From: Ammonifex degensii KC4
Lineage (GTDB): Bacteria; Bacillota; Desulfotomaculia; Desulfotomaculales; Ammonificaceae
DNA: 64,000 nt
Direction: 5' to 3'
Assembly: GCF_000024605.1 (NCBI RefSeq)
Contig: NC_013385.1
Coordinates: 558,001-622,000 of the forward strand
Part shown: positions 54,598 through 63,856 of the stretch, in pieces
Position numbering within the stretch: position 1 is the first letter of the stretch
How the letters are laid out: each line of letters begins with the position of its first letter
Notes under the pieces: model-generated
Database searches by the model: none
What the model was told of the DNA's origin: nothing
Seen by the model: only the letters and a program-made list of their open reading frames with translations
Translations under genes and position numbers: made by a program

Positions 54598-56334
54598 ATG
54601 GACCAAGCTTTGCGGTTGACTACTTGGCTTGTGCCGACTTTAAGGGAAGTGCCAGCCGAAGCAGAGGTGGCCAGCCACCGGCTTTTGCTGCGGGCAGGCT
54701 TCATCCGCAGGGTGGCGGCCGGTATCTACACGCTGCTCCCTTTGGGGAAGCGTGTGCTAGCCAAGATTGAAAGCATCGTCCGCGAGGAGATGAACCGCGC
54801 CGGCGGGCAGGAGATCTTGATGCCCATTCTCCAGCCGGCGGAACTCTGGCACCGCTCAGGCCGCTGGGAAGTATACGGACCGGAGCTCTTCCGCCTGAAA
54901 GACCGCCACGGGCGCGACTTCTGCCTCGGTCCCACCCACGAAGAGATGATAACCGCTCTGGTGGCCGCCGAGGTCCGCTCTTACAAGCAGCTTCCCCTTC
55001 TTCTTTACCAGATAGGGAACAAGTACCGGGACGAGCGGCGCCCCCGCTTCGGGCTCTTGCGGGGAAGGGAGTTCATCATGAAGGACCTCTACTCTTTCGA
55101 CCGGGACTGGGCTGGCCTGGAAGAAAGCTACCGGAAGATGTACGAGGCTTATACCAGGGTCTTTACCCGCGTGGGGCTCAACTTCCGGGCTGTGGAGGCG
55201 GACACGGGGGCCATAGGGGGTAGCGTGAGCCACGAGTTCATGGCCCTGGCCGACGCGGGGGAGGCGGTAGTGGTCTACTGCCCCGATGCGGCTTGTGGCT
55301 ACGCGGCCAACGTGGAAAAGGCGGAGAGCCTACCTTCCCTGGAGGAGATCGGGGAGGAAGGGCCGATGGAGCTGGTGGCCACGCCGGGGGTGCGCTCAGC
55401 CGAAGAGGTGGCTGCCTTCCTGGGCCTTCCTGTCAAGCAGATAATCAAGACCCTCATCTACCGCACGGAGAAGGGCTTGGTGGCAGCCCTGGTGCGGGGC
55501 GACCGGGAAGTTAACGAGGTCAAGTTGCAGAACCACCTGGGGGTGCTGGAACTCGAGCTGGCCGATGAGAGCCTGGTGGAGGAGGCCACGGGAGCGCCAC
55601 CCGGCTTTGCTGGCCCCATAGGGCTTTCCCTGCCGCTGGTGGTAGACCGGGAGGTGCTCTACGTAAAGGCGGGAGCAGTGGGGGCCAACCGGCCAGACGC
55701 CCACTACATCAACGTCCTGCCAGGCCGGGACTTCCCTGTGCAGAACGTAGCCGACATCCGCCAGGTGAGCGAGGGAGACCCCTGTCCCCGCTGCGGTCAG
55801 CCCTTGCTGAGCGTGCGCGGCATAGAGGTGGGACAGATATTCCAGCTGGGCGACAAGTACAGCCGGGCTCTCAACGCCTACTACTTAGACGAGAAAGGGG
55901 AAAAGCGCCCCATCATCATGGGGTGCTACGGCATAGGGATAACCCGCACCATGGCGGCGGTGGTGGAGCAGCACCACGACGAAGAAGGGATCATCTGGCC
56001 CTTGGCGGTAGCTCCCTTCCAGGTGCTGGTGTTACCCGTCAACTACGAGGAAGTACCCCAGCGGGAGGTGGCCGAGGAAATCTACAACCTCCTGCGGGAA
56101 AAGGGGATAGAGGTGCTGTTGGACGACCGAGAGGAGCGGCCAGGGGTGAAGTTCAAGGACGCCGACCTGGTGGGCTATCCCCTGCGGATCACGGTGGGCA
56201 GGCACGCGGCGGAGGGCAAGGTGGAACTTAAGCTCAGGCGTACGGGGGAAACTTGGCTGGTAGACAAGGACGAGGTTTTGGAGAAAGTTGCGGCTTTCCT
56301 GGAGGGGAAGGATTTTGTACCGGTTGACAGTTAA
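54598..56334 (+). CDS. proS: Prolyl-tRNA synthetase
   Basis: A 578-residue bacterial-type ProRS: class II motifs in the catalytic core ([20 protein letters not shown] near the start, [40 protein letters not shown]), an inserted YbaK-like editing domain (about residues 225-385) and a C-terminal anticodon-binding domain. ATG start after AAAGGGGG. Its 3' end overlaps the predicted queD start by 20 bases. Confidence 0.96.
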   Translation: MDQALRLTTWLVPTLREVPAEAEVASHRLLLRAGFIRRVAAGIYTLLPLGKRVLAKIESIVREEMNRAGGQEILMPILQPAELWHRSGRWEVYGPELFRLKDRHGRDFCLGPTHEEMITALVAAEVRSYKQLPLLLYQIGNKYRDERRPRFGLLRGREFIMKDLYSFDRDWAGLEESYRKMYEAYTRVFTRVGLNFRAVEADTGAIGGSVSHEFMALADAGEAVVVYCPDAACGYAANVEKAESLPSLEEIGEEGPMELVATPGVRSAEEVAAFLGLPVKQIIKTLIYRTEKGLVAALVRGDREVNEVKLQNHLGVLELELADESLVEEATGAPPGFAGPIGLSLPLVVDREVLYVKAGAVGANRPDAHYINVLPGRDFPVQNVADIRQVSEGDPCPRCGQPLLSVRGIEVGQIFQLGDKYSRALNAYYLDEKGEKRPIIMGCYGIGITRTMAAVVEQHHDEEGIIWPLAVAPFQVLVLPVNYEEVPQREVAEEIYNLLREKGIEVLLDDREERPGVKFKDADLVGYPLRITVGRHAAEGKVELKLRRTGETWLVDKDEVLEKVAAFLEGKDFVPVDS

Positions 56335-56689
56335 GGGTTCTTTCTCCGCTGCCCACCGGTTGCCGAACCACCCTTCTCCCTGCAGCCGGCTACACGGGCA
56401 CAACTGGGAGGTCACCGTAACGGTGATAGGGGAGGAGCTGGGGCCGGACGGGATGTTGTTAGACTTTACTGTGCTCAAGCAGATCTTGCAGGAGGTACTG
56501 GCCAAGCTTGACCACCAGTACCTCAACGAAATACCTCCCTTCGGGAAGGAGCTCCCTCCCACGGCCGAGAACCTGGCCCGGTACATTTACCACGAAGTGG
56601 CCACCAGGCTGGCCCCCTATCCCGCCGTGACCTTGCAGGAGGTAAAGGTAGGGGAATCTCCTTCTGCCTGGGTGGTGTATACTCCTTGA
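56315..56689 (+). CDS. queD: 6-carboxytetrahydropterin synthase QueD
   Basis: A 124-residue QueD/PTPS-fold protein with the catalytic cysteine and zinc histidines in FSAAHRL and [12 protein letters not shown]. Converts dihydroneopterin triphosphate (from FolE) to 6-carboxytetrahydropterin. The TTG at 56315 gives the family-type opening [16 protein letters not shown] with GGAGGGG eight bases upstream; it lies inside the 3' end of proS. First gene of a queuosine cluster. Confidence 0.93.
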   Translation: MYRLTVKGSFSAAHRLPNHPSPCSRLHGHNWEVTVTVIGEELGPDGMLLDFTVLKQILQEVLAKLDHQYLNEIPPFGKELPPTAENLARYIYHEVATRLAPYPAVTLQEVKVGESPSAWVVYTP

Positions 56690-57345
56690 AAAGTGTGGTT
56701 CTTCTCTCCGGGGGATTGGATTCGGCCGTCTGTTTAGCCTGCGCGGTGGAAGATGGGGAAGTAGTTCTCTCCCTCACCTTCGACTACGGCCAGGCGGCGG
56801 CCAAAAAGGAGATTGAAGCGGCGTCCAAGCTTTCACGTCATTACGGCGTACCCCACCAGGTGCTGCACCTTCCCTTTTTGCGGGAGCTTTTGCCCCCGGC
56901 TATGGCTTCGGGGGAGGGGATGCCGGAACCCGAAACAAGAGAGCTGGACGATAAGGTTTCAGCCGACAAACTGGCCCGTTCGGTATGGGTTCCCAACCGT
57001 AACGCGCTTTTCTTGAGCATAGGAGCTGCTTTCGCGGAAAGCCTGGGGGCGGAGGCCGTGGTGGCCGGCTTTAATGCTGAGGAGGCTCAGAGCTTTCCCG
57101 ACAACAGCCCTCCCTTTGTAGACGCCATGAACGAGGTCCTGCGCTACTCCACCCGGGGAAAGGTTCGGGTGATAAGCTACACCCAGCGTCTGGACAAAAA
57201 GGCCATCGTCCGGCTGGGCAAGCGCCTAGGGTTACCTTTCCCCTTTATCTGGAGCTGCTACCGGGCGGGGGAAGAGATGTGTGGCCGGTGTCCCAGTTGC
57301 CTGCGCTATTTCCGCGCCTTAAGGGAAGCCGAAGAGGAGTGGTAA
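56686..57345 (+). CDS. queC: 7-cyano-7-deazaguanine (preQ0) synthase QueC
   Basis: A 219-residue QueC: PP-loop LLSGGLDSAVCLACAV (residues 6-21), LTFDYGQAAAKKE, and zinc site CYRAGEEMCGRCPSCLRY (about 193-210). ATP-dependent conversion of 7-carboxy-7-deazaguanine to preQ0. TTG start overlaps queD by four bases. Confidence 0.95.
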   Translation: MKSVVLLSGGLDSAVCLACAVEDGEVVLSLTFDYGQAAAKKEIEAASKLSRHYGVPHQVLHLPFLRELLPPAMASGEGMPEPETRELDDKVSADKLARSVWVPNRNALFLSIGAAFAESLGAEAVVAGFNAEEAQSFPDNSPPFVDAMNEVLRYSTRGKVRVISYTQRLDKKAIVRLGKRLGLPFPFIWSCYRAGEEMCGRCPSCLRYFRALREAEEEW

Positions 57346-57350
57346 AAACT

Positions 57351-57914
57351 ATGCGCACTCTTTACCTGCGCGAGAACCTCACCTACGACGGCAGTCAGCT
57401 TTCTTCTTTATGGGCCTTCCGCCATCTAGGCCTGCAAGGGGACAGTATAGTGGCCTTTCGCGGTCCCTGCCGGGTGGAAAGGGAAGCCCTGGTGGACGTG
57501 GCTGACTACCTGGCTTCCTCCATCATCTACAGCCCGGATATGCTCCACTTTCTGGTCGAGCACTTCGAGCAGGACTTGGAAAAAGGAGTTCTGCGGCAGC
57601 GCCTGCTGGTAGTGATCGCCAAGGAGATACTGGAGAAGAGAGGGGTTAAGCTTCTTGAACGGCGGGGGGACGATCTTTTCTCGGGAGACCGAAAGCTTTC
57701 GGTGTCGGTGGCTACCATAACCCCTGTCTCGGTGATGATCCACCTGGGGCTTAACGTCCGAGCCGAGGGGGCGCCGGTGAAGGCGGTGGGCCTACTGGAA
57801 CTGGGCCTCCGGGAGGAAGAGATCGGAGAGCTGGCCGAAGCCATCATGGAGGCCTACGCTGGGGAGACGAAGGGGGTGTTCCTGGCGCGGTGCAAGGTGA
57901 GGGGAGTGCCGTAG
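57351..57914 (+). CDS. DUF366 family protein within the queuosine operon
   Basis: A 187-residue protein matching the DUF366 pattern (RFRGPCRVERE-like segment AFRGPCRVEREALVDVADYL about residues 39-58; then SPDMLHFLVEHF; VSVATITPVSVMIHLGLNV about 121-139). No catalytic motif is known for this family. Its place between queC and queE, with a five-base gap before and a 25-base overlap after, suggests a role tied to queuosine or deazaguanine metabolism; that is inference from context. Confidence 0.7.
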   Translation: MRTLYLRENLTYDGSQLSSLWAFRHLGLQGDSIVAFRGPCRVEREALVDVADYLASSIIYSPDMLHFLVEHFEQDLEKGVLRQRLLVVIAKEILEKRGVKLLERRGDDLFSGDRKLSVSVATITPVSVMIHLGLNVRAEGAPVKAVGLLELGLREEEIGELAEAIMEAYAGETKGVFLARCKVRGVP

Positions 57915-58645
57915 CCTTAGCCCCTTTGCGGGAGATCTTCTCCTCCGTTCAGGGGGAAGGCCCTTACGTGGGGGTGCGGCACCTTTTCGTGCGCTTTGCC
58001 GGTTGCAACCTCACCTGCCGCTACTGCGACACTCCTCGGGATATACCTGCCACCTGCCGGGTGGAGGTGGTGGCAGGAAGGCAACATTTCTTTCATCTCC
58101 CTAATCCCCTTACTCCGGAAGAAGTGGTCCTGCTGGTGAGTAACCTGCTGCGGCAGTTGAGGCACGGGGCCGTGGCTCTGACGGGGGGCGAACCCCTGCT
58201 TTACCCGGCTTTCTTGCGCGAGCTCCTGCCAGCCTTGCGCCAGATCGGCTGCCGGGTCTACCTGGAGACCAACGGCACTTTGCCCTATGCTCTAGAAGAA
58301 GTGGCGGATCTGGTAGATGTGGTGGCTATGGATCTAAAACTTCCAAGTAGCACTGGGCTCAAGCCCTACTGGAGTGAGCACGAAGAGTTCCTGGCCAAGC
58401 TTAAAGGGAAGGAAGTCATACTTAAGGCGGTAGTCAGCCGGCAGGCCACGAGGGAGGAAGTGGAGCGGGCGGGGGAGCTGGCCGAGAAGGCCGGGGCCGT
58501 GCTCGTATTGCAGCCGGTGACCACCAAAAACCCAAATTTTCGCCCTTCCGGGATGAGGCTTTTAGAAATGCAGGAGTGGGCCCTGGGGAAAACCTCGGAT
58601 GTGCGCCTCATCCCGCAGGTGCATAAGTTTTGCGGCTGGCTTTAG
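57890..58645 (+). CDS. queE: 7-carboxy-7-deazaguanine synthase QueE
   Basis: A 251-residue radical SAM enzyme with EIFSSVQGEGPYVGVRHLFV at the start, cluster motif CNLTCRYCDTP (about residues 39-49) and TGGEPLL (about 99). Rearranges 6-carboxytetrahydropterin to 7-carboxy-7-deazaguanine. The start is uncertain: the GTG at 57890, inside the DUF366 gene, is the best in-frame choice; a TTG at 57926 would give a shorter but still complete enzyme. Confidence 0.93.
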   Translation: MQGEGSAVALAPLREIFSSVQGEGPYVGVRHLFVRFAGCNLTCRYCDTPRDIPATCRVEVVAGRQHFFHLPNPLTPEEVVLLVSNLLRQLRHGAVALTGGEPLLYPAFLRELLPALRQIGCRVYLETNGTLPYALEEVADLVDVVAMDLKLPSSTGLKPYWSEHEEFLAKLKGKEVILKAVVSRQATREEVERAGELAEKAGAVLVLQPVTTKNPNFRPSGMRLLEMQEWALGKTSDVRLIPQVHKFCGWL

Positions 58646-58660
58646 GTTAGGGGGAGCGCG

Positions 58661-59233
58661 ATGTTCGACCAGGAGAAAATCAAGCAGGCGGTGCGCCTGC
58701 TCTTGGAAGCCATAGGGGAGGATCCGGAGCGTGAGGGCTTGCGCGACACGCCCGAAAGGGTAGCCCGAATGTACGCCGAGATCTTCGCCGGCTTACAGGA
58801 AGACCCGGCGGTTCACCTGGAAAAGTACTTCACCGAGAACCACGAAGAAATGGTCTTGGTGCGAGACATTCCCGTCTATTCCGTCTGCGAACACCACCTG
58901 CTTCCCTTCTTTGGTGTGGCGCACGTGGCCTACATACCGCGAGGGGTGGTGACCGGTCTCAGCAAGCTGGCCCGGGTGGTTGACGGTTTCGCCCGGCGAC
59001 CCCAGTTACAGGAGAGGCTGACCACCCAAATAGCCGACACCATCATGGAAAAGTTAAACCCCCGCGGGGTACTGGTGGTCATCGAGGCCGAGCACATGTG
59101 CATGACCATGCGGGGAGTAAAGAAGCCGGGGGCCAAAACGGTTACTTCGGCGGTAAGGGGGATCTTCCAGCAAAATGCGGCCACGCGCGCCGAAGCCCTG
59201 GCCTTGATCCGGGGTCGCGATTTCAGACCTTGA
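58661..59233 (+). CDS. folE: GTP cyclohydrolase I
   Basis: A 190-residue FolE type IA with zinc ligands in [16 protein letters not shown] (about residues 74-89) and [17 protein letters not shown] (about 144-160), and [20 protein letters not shown]. It makes dihydroneopterin triphosphate, the entry compound for both folate and the adjacent que pathway. ATG start after TTAGGGGGAG. Completes the set QueD-QueC-QueE-FolE, enough to reach preQ0. Confidence 0.96.
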   Translation: MFDQEKIKQAVRLLLEAIGEDPEREGLRDTPERVARMYAEIFAGLQEDPAVHLEKYFTENHEEMVLVRDIPVYSVCEHHLLPFFGVAHVAYIPRGVVTGLSKLARVVDGFARRPQLQERLTTQIADTIMEKLNPRGVLVVIEAEHMCMTMRGVKKPGAKTVTSAVRGIFQQNAATRAEALALIRGRDFRP

Positions 59234-59250
59234 AAGGGGGTGCAACCGGC

Positions 59251-59430
59251 ATGAAGACCGAGGAGGGTTCTAAGCTGGTGCTGATAGCCACCCGTTCCTT
59301 TAAAGCCTGCGACGAGCTTTACCGCGTGGTCGATTTCCTCAACAAGACCTTGAAGCACAAGCGGGTGCTCTTCGGCCTTACCAAGGACAGCCAGAAGGGC
59401 GAGATGATAATTTCCATCTATGAAACTTAA
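59251..59430 (+). CDS. YpmA/DUF4264-like small protein
   Basis: A 59-residue protein with the pattern DELYRVVDFLNKTLKHKRVLFGL and the ending MIISIYET, which resembles the YpmA (DUF4264) family of Firmicutes. Function unknown. ATG start with AAAGGGGGTG at good spacing; the frame is open further upstream inside folE but not used. It stands between folE and surE in the same direction. Confidence 0.7.
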   Translation: MKTEEGSKLVLIATRSFKACDELYRVVDFLNKTLKHKRVLFGLTKDSQKGEMIISIYET

Positions 59431-59445
59431 ATGAGGGGGAGCGGA

Positions 59446-60213
59446 GTGCGGATACTTCTCACCAACGATGACGGCATCTTTGCCGAGGGTCTGGGGGCTC
59501 TGCGCAAGATGCTGGAGCCCGTGGCTACCCTTTACGTGGTGGCTCCGGACCGAGAGCGTAGCGCGGCCAGCCATGCTATCACCGTTCACCGCCCCCTGCG
59601 GGTGCGGGAGGCGGGTTTTCGCAGCCCCAGGCTTAAAGGCTGGGTAGTGGACGGTACCCCGGCCGACTGCGTCAAGCTGGGCCTGGAGGTACTTTTGCCC
59701 GAACGTCCAGATTTCCTGGTTTCGGGCATAAACTACGGGCCCAACCTGGGTACCGACGTACTTTACTCCGGCACCGTCTCGGCGGCCATAGAAGGGGTAA
59801 TTAACGGCATTCCCTCGGTGGCCGTATCTTTGGCCACGCGGCGGGAGCCGGACTATACCTGGGCGGCCCGGTTCGTCCTGGTCCTGCTGGAGGAACTGCG
59901 AAAACACCAACTGCCCCCAGGAACCCTGCTCAACGTCAACGTGCCCGACGGGGTGCCCCGCGGGGTCAAGGTGACCAAACTGGGAAGCGTACGCTACGTC
60001 AACGTGGTAGACTGCCGCACCGACCCTCGGGGGAGGGCTTACTACTGGATGGCGGGAGAACCATTGGAGCTGGACGGCAACGACTCCGAAACCGACGTCT
60101 GGGCGGTGCGAGAAGGCTATATTTCCGTAACACCGGTCCAGATCGACCTTACTAACTACGGCTTCCTGGAAGAACTCAAAAAATGGCGTTTCAAGGATAT
60201 CTTTTCTTCTTAA
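59446..60213 (+). CDS. surE: 5'/3'-nucleotidase SurE
   Basis: A 255-residue SurE: metal-binding RILLTNDDGIFAEGL at the N-terminus, VVAPDRERSAASHAIT (about residue 33), SGINYGPNLGTDVLYSGTVS (about 95) and VNVPDG. Hydrolyses nucleoside monophosphates. The GTG at 59446 is preferred to an ATG 15 bases upstream because it gives the conserved N-terminus and the right distance to AGGGGG. A hairpin follows. Confidence 0.95.
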   Translation: MRILLTNDDGIFAEGLGALRKMLEPVATLYVVAPDRERSAASHAITVHRPLRVREAGFRSPRLKGWVVDGTPADCVKLGLEVLLPERPDFLVSGINYGPNLGTDVLYSGTVSAAIEGVINGIPSVAVSLATRREPDYTWAARFVLVLLEELRKHQLPPGTLLNVNVPDGVPRGVKVTKLGSVRYVNVVDCRTDPRGRAYYWMAGEPLELDGNDSETDVWAVREGYISVTPVQIDLTNYGFLEELKKWRFKDIFSS

Positions 60214-60220
60214 AGGTACC

Positions 60221-60245
60221 GGGCAGGTCCTTTTCGGACCTGCCC
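60221..60245. terminator. Bidirectional terminator between surE and a SASP gene
   Basis: Perfect 10-bp stem GGGCAGGTCC (60221-60230) / GGACCTGCCC (60236-60245) with loop TTTTC. It sits between convergent genes; T-rich tracts on either side are short. Confidence 0.75.
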
Positions 60246-60251
60246 CCATTT

Positions 60252-60479
60252 TCAGACCTTTTCCCCGCGGGCCAGGGCCTCTTCGGCCCGGCGGATCATA
60301 GCGCGCACCATGCTCCCGCCTATCTTCCCTCCTACCCGGCCGCAGTCTTTGGCCTTCACCTCTCCCCAGTACCCGTCCCGGATCTGCTCTTCCAGGCTCA
60401 GCTCCCGGGCGACTTCCGTTTTAAAAAAGTCGCGCACTTCCCGGGGGAAAATCCGCTTTTTCGGGAAAAAACGGGCCAT
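60252..60479 (-). CDS. Alpha/beta-type small acid-soluble spore protein
   Basis: A 75-residue SASP. The conserved blocks are FKTEVARELSL (residues ~19-29), GYWGEVKAKDCGRVGGKIGG (36-55) and a final MVRAMI. These proteins coat spore DNA and are cut by the GPR protease during germination, at a site in the KTEVA-type block. ATG start with AAAGGGGTG upstream. It follows spoVB on the minus strand after 27 bases; I saw no separate sigma-G promoter. Confidence 0.87.
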   Translation of the reverse strand: MARFFPKKRIFPREVRDFFKTEVARELSLEEQIRDGYWGEVKAKDCGRVGGKIGGSMVRAMIRRAEEALARGEKV

Positions 60480-60506
60480 AATTTTTCACCCCTTTAATAT
60501 TTTGCG

Positions 60507-62048
60507 CTAGCGGCGATGCCGACTACCGCGGAGAATTCTGCCGGCTATTGCTTGCAGACGCAGCCAGTCTTCCCGACCGAAAACCCGGAAGAGGAGAAAG
60601 AATAAAAGAAAGAGAAGCGCAAGCTTTCCCAAAGAGAGAATAATAAAGCTTCCCTCTTTTCGGTTTAGATAAAGAAAGCAGGTGGAGGCGGCCAGGGTAG
60701 CCGCCAGCGGCCGAAGAACCTCTTTAGACAGAGGAAGAAAGCCGCTGAGGCGCAAAAGATCGAAGAGATTGAGGACGGCCATGAAAAAGTAGCCGGCGGC
60801 AAAGGCTAAAGCCGCCCCCTTGATTCCCAAGGGAGGAAGGGCGGTCAGCCAGAAGAGAAGGGCGATTTTCGCGCTGGAGGCCAGGACCAGGTTGCGGAAG
60901 GGCAAGAACGGGTATCCTAACCCCTGAAGGATGCTGGTGGTCGTCTGCTGAAGGTAAAGGAAGGGGGCTCCCAGCGCCAGGAGGCGTAAGGGAACGCCAG
61001 CCTCCGGGTAGCCGAATATCTTCTGGCAAAGCGGGGTGGCTAGGAGGTAAAGGATGGCGGCGCTGGGCAGGCCCACGATGAGGGTGAGCCTCAAGGCGTT
61101 GTGGATGCGTGAATGCAAGAGGTAGCGATCTCGGCTGGCGGCGGCTTCGGCCACCGCGGGCACGAGGGCAGTGGCCAGCGAGACCGTCACGATGCTGGGA
61201 GTGTAAAGAAGCGTTTCTGCCACCCCGGCAAACTGACCATAAAGGGCGGTGGCCTCGCTTATTGAGTAGCCGCCGGCCACCAGACGGTGGGGAATGAGCA
61301 GGGCTTCCAGAGAGAGAAAGAGCGTGGAAGAGAGCCGGGTGAAGGTGACGGGCAGGGCGAAGCTCATCAAAGGAGGAAACTCCTTCCACAGGCTGCCCTT
61401 CCCGGAACCGACCAGCGGAAGCTGGCGGCGGAAGAGGAAAAGGAGGAAAAGGAAACCCGCCGTTTCTCCGGCTACCACCCCCAGCGAGGCGCCGCAGGAA
61501 GCGGCCGCCACCCCTAGAGGGGCCAAGCAAAAAGCCAGGACCAGGCCAGAAAAGACGCGCACTACCTGCTCGATGACCTGGCTTAAAGCGGTGGGATACA
61601 TGTTTTGCCAGCCCTGGTAGAGACCCCGGAAGACCGAGCATAAGGAGACTATGGGAACGCTGGGCAGAAGACAGACGAAAGGAAGGTAGGCCTGGGGGTT
61701 GGTGAGTATCCGCCGGGCCAGGAAAGGGGCCAGGAAGAAGGCGGTAGCAGTAACGATCAGGCTGGAAACGGCGGTGAGAAGCAAGGCCAGTCGGAAGATG
61801 AGGGCTATCCTGCTCGGGTTTCCCTGGGCTTGTGCTTCGGCTACCAGCTTGGCCACGGCGGCGGGTATACCAACAGAACCCAGGACTAGGGTCATGACGT
61901 AAAGAGGAAAAACCATGGAAAAAAGGCCTATTCCCTCGGCCTGCAAGATCCTTATGAGAAATATCTGGTAGATAAAGCCCAAAAGCCGGTTGACCAGGCT
62001 GGCAAAAGTCAAAACGGCGGTACCGGCCAGGAGGGACTGACGGGCCAT
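60507..62048 (-). CDS. spoVB: Stage V sporulation protein B-like polysaccharide flippase
   Basis: A 513-residue MATE/MOP-superfamily membrane protein with about 14 hydrophobic segments. The N-terminus (TFASLVNRLLGFIYQIFLIR, then GSVGIPAAVAKLVAEA) and the middle VFRGLYQGWQNMYPTALSQV are typical of SpoVB/MurJ-like flippases. Spore cortex precursor transport is the usual role. ATG start after GGCGGAGGAAC. CATACACA (62088-62081 on the minus strand) upstream loosely resembles a sigma-E -10 element. Confidence 0.88.
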   Translation of the reverse strand: MARQSLLAGTAVLTFASLVNRLLGFIYQIFLIRILQAEGIGLFSMVFPLYVMTLVLGSVGIPAAVAKLVAEAQAQGNPSRIALIFRLALLLTAVSSLIVTATAFFLAPFLARRILTNPQAYLPFVCLLPSVPIVSLCSVFRGLYQGWQNMYPTALSQVIEQVVRVFSGLVLAFCLAPLGVAAASCGASLGVVAGETAGFLFLLFLFRRQLPLVGSGKGSLWKEFPPLMSFALPVTFTRLSSTLFLSLEALLIPHRLVAGGYSISEATALYGQFAGVAETLLYTPSIVTVSLATALVPAVAEAAASRDRYLLHSRIHNALRLTLIVGLPSAAILYLLATPLCQKIFGYPEAGVPLRLLALGAPFLYLQQTTTSILQGLGYPFLPFRNLVLASSAKIALLFWLTALPPLGIKGAALAFAAGYFFMAVLNLFDLLRLSGFLPLSKEVLRPLAATLAASTCFLYLNRKEGSFIILSLGKLALLFLLFFLLFRVFGREDWLRLQAIAGRILRGSRHRR

Positions 62049-62106
62049 CTAGTTCCTCCGCCAAGCTTCTTTTTACCCAATGTGTATGCCCGTCTCCCCG
62101 GAGAGA

Positions 62107-62135
62107 ATTAAAGGGTGGGCGTTAACCGCCCACCC
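62107..62135 (-). terminator. Terminator of the upstream SASP gene
   Basis: Perfect 9-bp stem GGGTGGGCG (62113-62121) / CGCCCACCC (62127-62135). Read on the minus strand it is followed by TTTAATT, ending the SASP message just after its stop codon (62148). Confidence 0.8.
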
Positions 62136-62147
62136 CTGGAAAGAGAT

Positions 62148-62366
62148 TTAGCGCTCGGTCGGGCGCGAGAGCTTTTCCTCGGCGTACTCGATCATGCGCT
62201 TTACCATGTTGCCGCCGACCAGACCGCACTCCCGGCTGGTCATTTCCCCCCAACCTTCCCGGGCGATCTTGTCGGCGAGTCCTAAATCTTCAGCCACCTC
62301 GTACTTGAACCGTTCGAGAGCGGGTTGGGCTTCCGGGACCAGAGCTTTCTTCCTCCGGCGCCCCAC
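62148..62366 (-). CDS. Alpha/beta-type small acid-soluble spore protein (second copy)
   Basis: A 72-residue SASP with FKYEVAEDLGL (residues ~20-30), GWGEMTSRECGLVGGNMVKR (38-57) and MIEYAEEKL. Closer to the classical consensus than the copy at 60252, from which it differs at many positions. Forms a single-gene unit with its own sigma-G-type promoter and terminator on the minus strand. Confidence 0.9.
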   Translation of the reverse strand: MGRRRKKALVPEAQPALERFKYEVAEDLGLADKIAREGWGEMTSRECGLVGGNMVKRMIEYAEEKLSRPTER

Positions 62367-62408
62367 TAACTCACCCCTCCCGAAAATTTTTAAACGGTGG
62401 CCTAGCTT

Positions 62409-62438
62409 TAGTATGTTTCCGGGACGGCTTGGCCATTC
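62409..62438 (-). promoter_or_regulatory. Sigma-G-type promoter of the SASP gene
   Basis: Minus strand: -35 GAATG (62438-62434), 18-base spacer, -10 CATACTA (62415-62409), matching the forespore consensus GHATR-N18-CATNNTA exactly. Located 43 bases before the SASP start codon. Confidence 0.72.
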
Positions 62439-62534
62439 CTCTTTTAAAATTTGGCAAAAAACTGCCGAATAAGGAATAAAGCGCTCTTTTGGAGGAAAGC
62501 TAAAGAGGAGTCAGGAAGGAGGAGGTGAGCGAGA

Positions 62535-62882
62535 GTGGAGCGCCAAAACTGGCTGGGCGCCATCGTCCGCTTCGTAGTTTCGGCCATCGTGCTCCTCATC
62601 GTCAGCTGGCTCTCGCCCGGCTTCGTGGTTCGGGGAGGGTTCGTGGGGGCGCTCGTTGCTGCGGGAGTCATCGCCCTGCTCGGCTACCTGGCGGAGACCC
62701 TGCTAGGCGACCGGATCTCGCCCCACAGCCGCGGCCTGGTGGGCTTCATCACGGCGGCGGTGGTCATCTACCTGGCCCAGTTCATCATTCCCGGGCTTCT
62801 GAGCGTCAGCATAATCGGGGCGCTGATTGCTGCCTTTATCATCGGTCTCATCGACGCCTTCGTTCCCACCTTACTGCGCTAA
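62535..62882 (+). CDS. Small four-helix membrane protein (phage holin family 4 / YvlD-like)
   Basis: A 115-residue protein made almost entirely of four hydrophobic helices (about residues 8-30, 33-55, 66-88, 90-112), with a conserved type of loop GDRISPHSRGLVGFI. It belongs to the widespread bacterial superfamily annotated as phage holin family 4 or YvlD; most members are not phage encoded and their role is unknown. GTG start after AGGAAGGAGGAGGTGAG. Lies just before spoIIP, in the same direction. Confidence 0.75.
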   Translation: MERQNWLGAIVRFVVSAIVLLIVSWLSPGFVVRGGFVGALVAAGVIALLGYLAETLLGDRISPHSRGLVGFITAAVVIYLAQFIIPGLLSVSIIGALIAAFIIGLIDAFVPTLLR

Positions 62883-62956
62883 GTTTTAAAAAAGGAGACT
62901 TATGGTCTTGTCCCCCTTCGGGTGGCATAAAGATTTACCCTGGAGGGGGATTTGCT

Positions 62957-63844
62957 TTGTTTAAGAAGGAGCTTTATCTGCTGGCTCTTGCCTGCCTACT
63001 CGGTCTACCCTTGGCAGGTTTCTTCTTGGTGCAAAAGGGCTGGCCCGCTTCCCGGCAGTGCCTGGCCTACTGCCTGCCCCACTCCGGAGGGCTGGGATTC
63101 AACCTGTCTTTCTGCCTGGCTGGGAGAAAAAAGACCTGGCTACGCTTGGCCCTGCCGCTAGGGGAGGAAGCAGTTTTGGCGGTAGCTGCTCCTGCACCCT
63201 CCCTGCCCTCACCACAAAAAGAAGAAGACAACCGGCCGCGGCCCCTGATCATCATCTACAACACGCACACAGGCGAGGCCTACGCCCCCACCGAAGGGGT
63301 GGCACGGGTGGAGGGAGGAAGAGGAGGCGTGGTCAAGGTGGCGGCGGTACTGGCCCAGGAGCTCGAGCGGCGGGGGTTCAAGGTGGTGCGCAGCGATAAG
63401 ATTCATGACGTCTGCTACGCCACTTCTTACCTGGAGTCGGAAAAAACGGTGAAGGAGCTCCTGGCGGCTTATCCGAAAGCGGTGGCCGTTTTCGATATCC
63501 ACCGGGACTCACGCCAGCCCCAGAACGCCCGGGTGCTGGAGATAAAGGGACAAGCCGTAGCCCACGTGCTCATCGTGGTGGGTTCGGGCGAGCGGCAACC
63601 CTTTCCCACCTGGGAGCAGAACCTGACCTTTGCCCGGCGAATAGCCGCCAAGGCCGACACCTTATACCCCGGGCTGTGCCAAGGGGTACGGGTGAAAGGG
63701 GGGAGGTACAACCAGCACCTGCATACCCGGGCGTTGCTTTTTGAAATAGGTGGGGTGGACAACACTCTGGAAGAAGCGGAGCGGGCAGCGGTCCTCTGGG
63801 CGGAAGTGCTGGCAACGGCCCTGGCAGAAGAACTTTCTCCCTGA
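62957..63844 (+). CDS. spoIIP: Stage II sporulation protein P
   Basis: A 295-residue SpoIIP amidase/endopeptidase: N-terminal hydrophobic anchor (residues ~6-24), then the catalytic domain with IIIYNTHTGEAYAPTEG (about 101), GGVVKVAAVLAQELERRGFK (about 123), HDVCYATSYLESEKTVKELL and VAVFDIHRDS (about 176). The conserved His, Glu and Asp residues for zinc are present. It cuts septal peptidoglycan during engulfment. TTG start at 62957 with GGAGGGGGAT upstream; an open frame running through the previous gene is not real. Confidence 0.92.
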   Translation: MFKKELYLLALACLLGLPLAGFFLVQKGWPASRQCLAYCLPHSGGLGFNLSFCLAGRKKTWLRLALPLGEEAVLAVAAPAPSLPSPQKEEDNRPRPLIIIYNTHTGEAYAPTEGVARVEGGRGGVVKVAAVLAQELERRGFKVVRSDKIHDVCYATSYLESEKTVKELLAAYPKAVAVFDIHRDSRQPQNARVLEIKGQAVAHVLIVVGSGERQPFPTWEQNLTFARRIAAKADTLYPGLCQGVRVKGGRYNQHLHTRALLFEIGGVDNTLEEAERAAVLWAEVLATALAEELSP

Positions 63845-63856
63845 AGCCCGCTGGGA

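Noticed and set aside
62535..62882. Prophage remnant suggested by the holin-like gene
   Set aside because: No other phage genes or attachment repeats nearby; such four-helix proteins are widespread in bacterial chromosomes.
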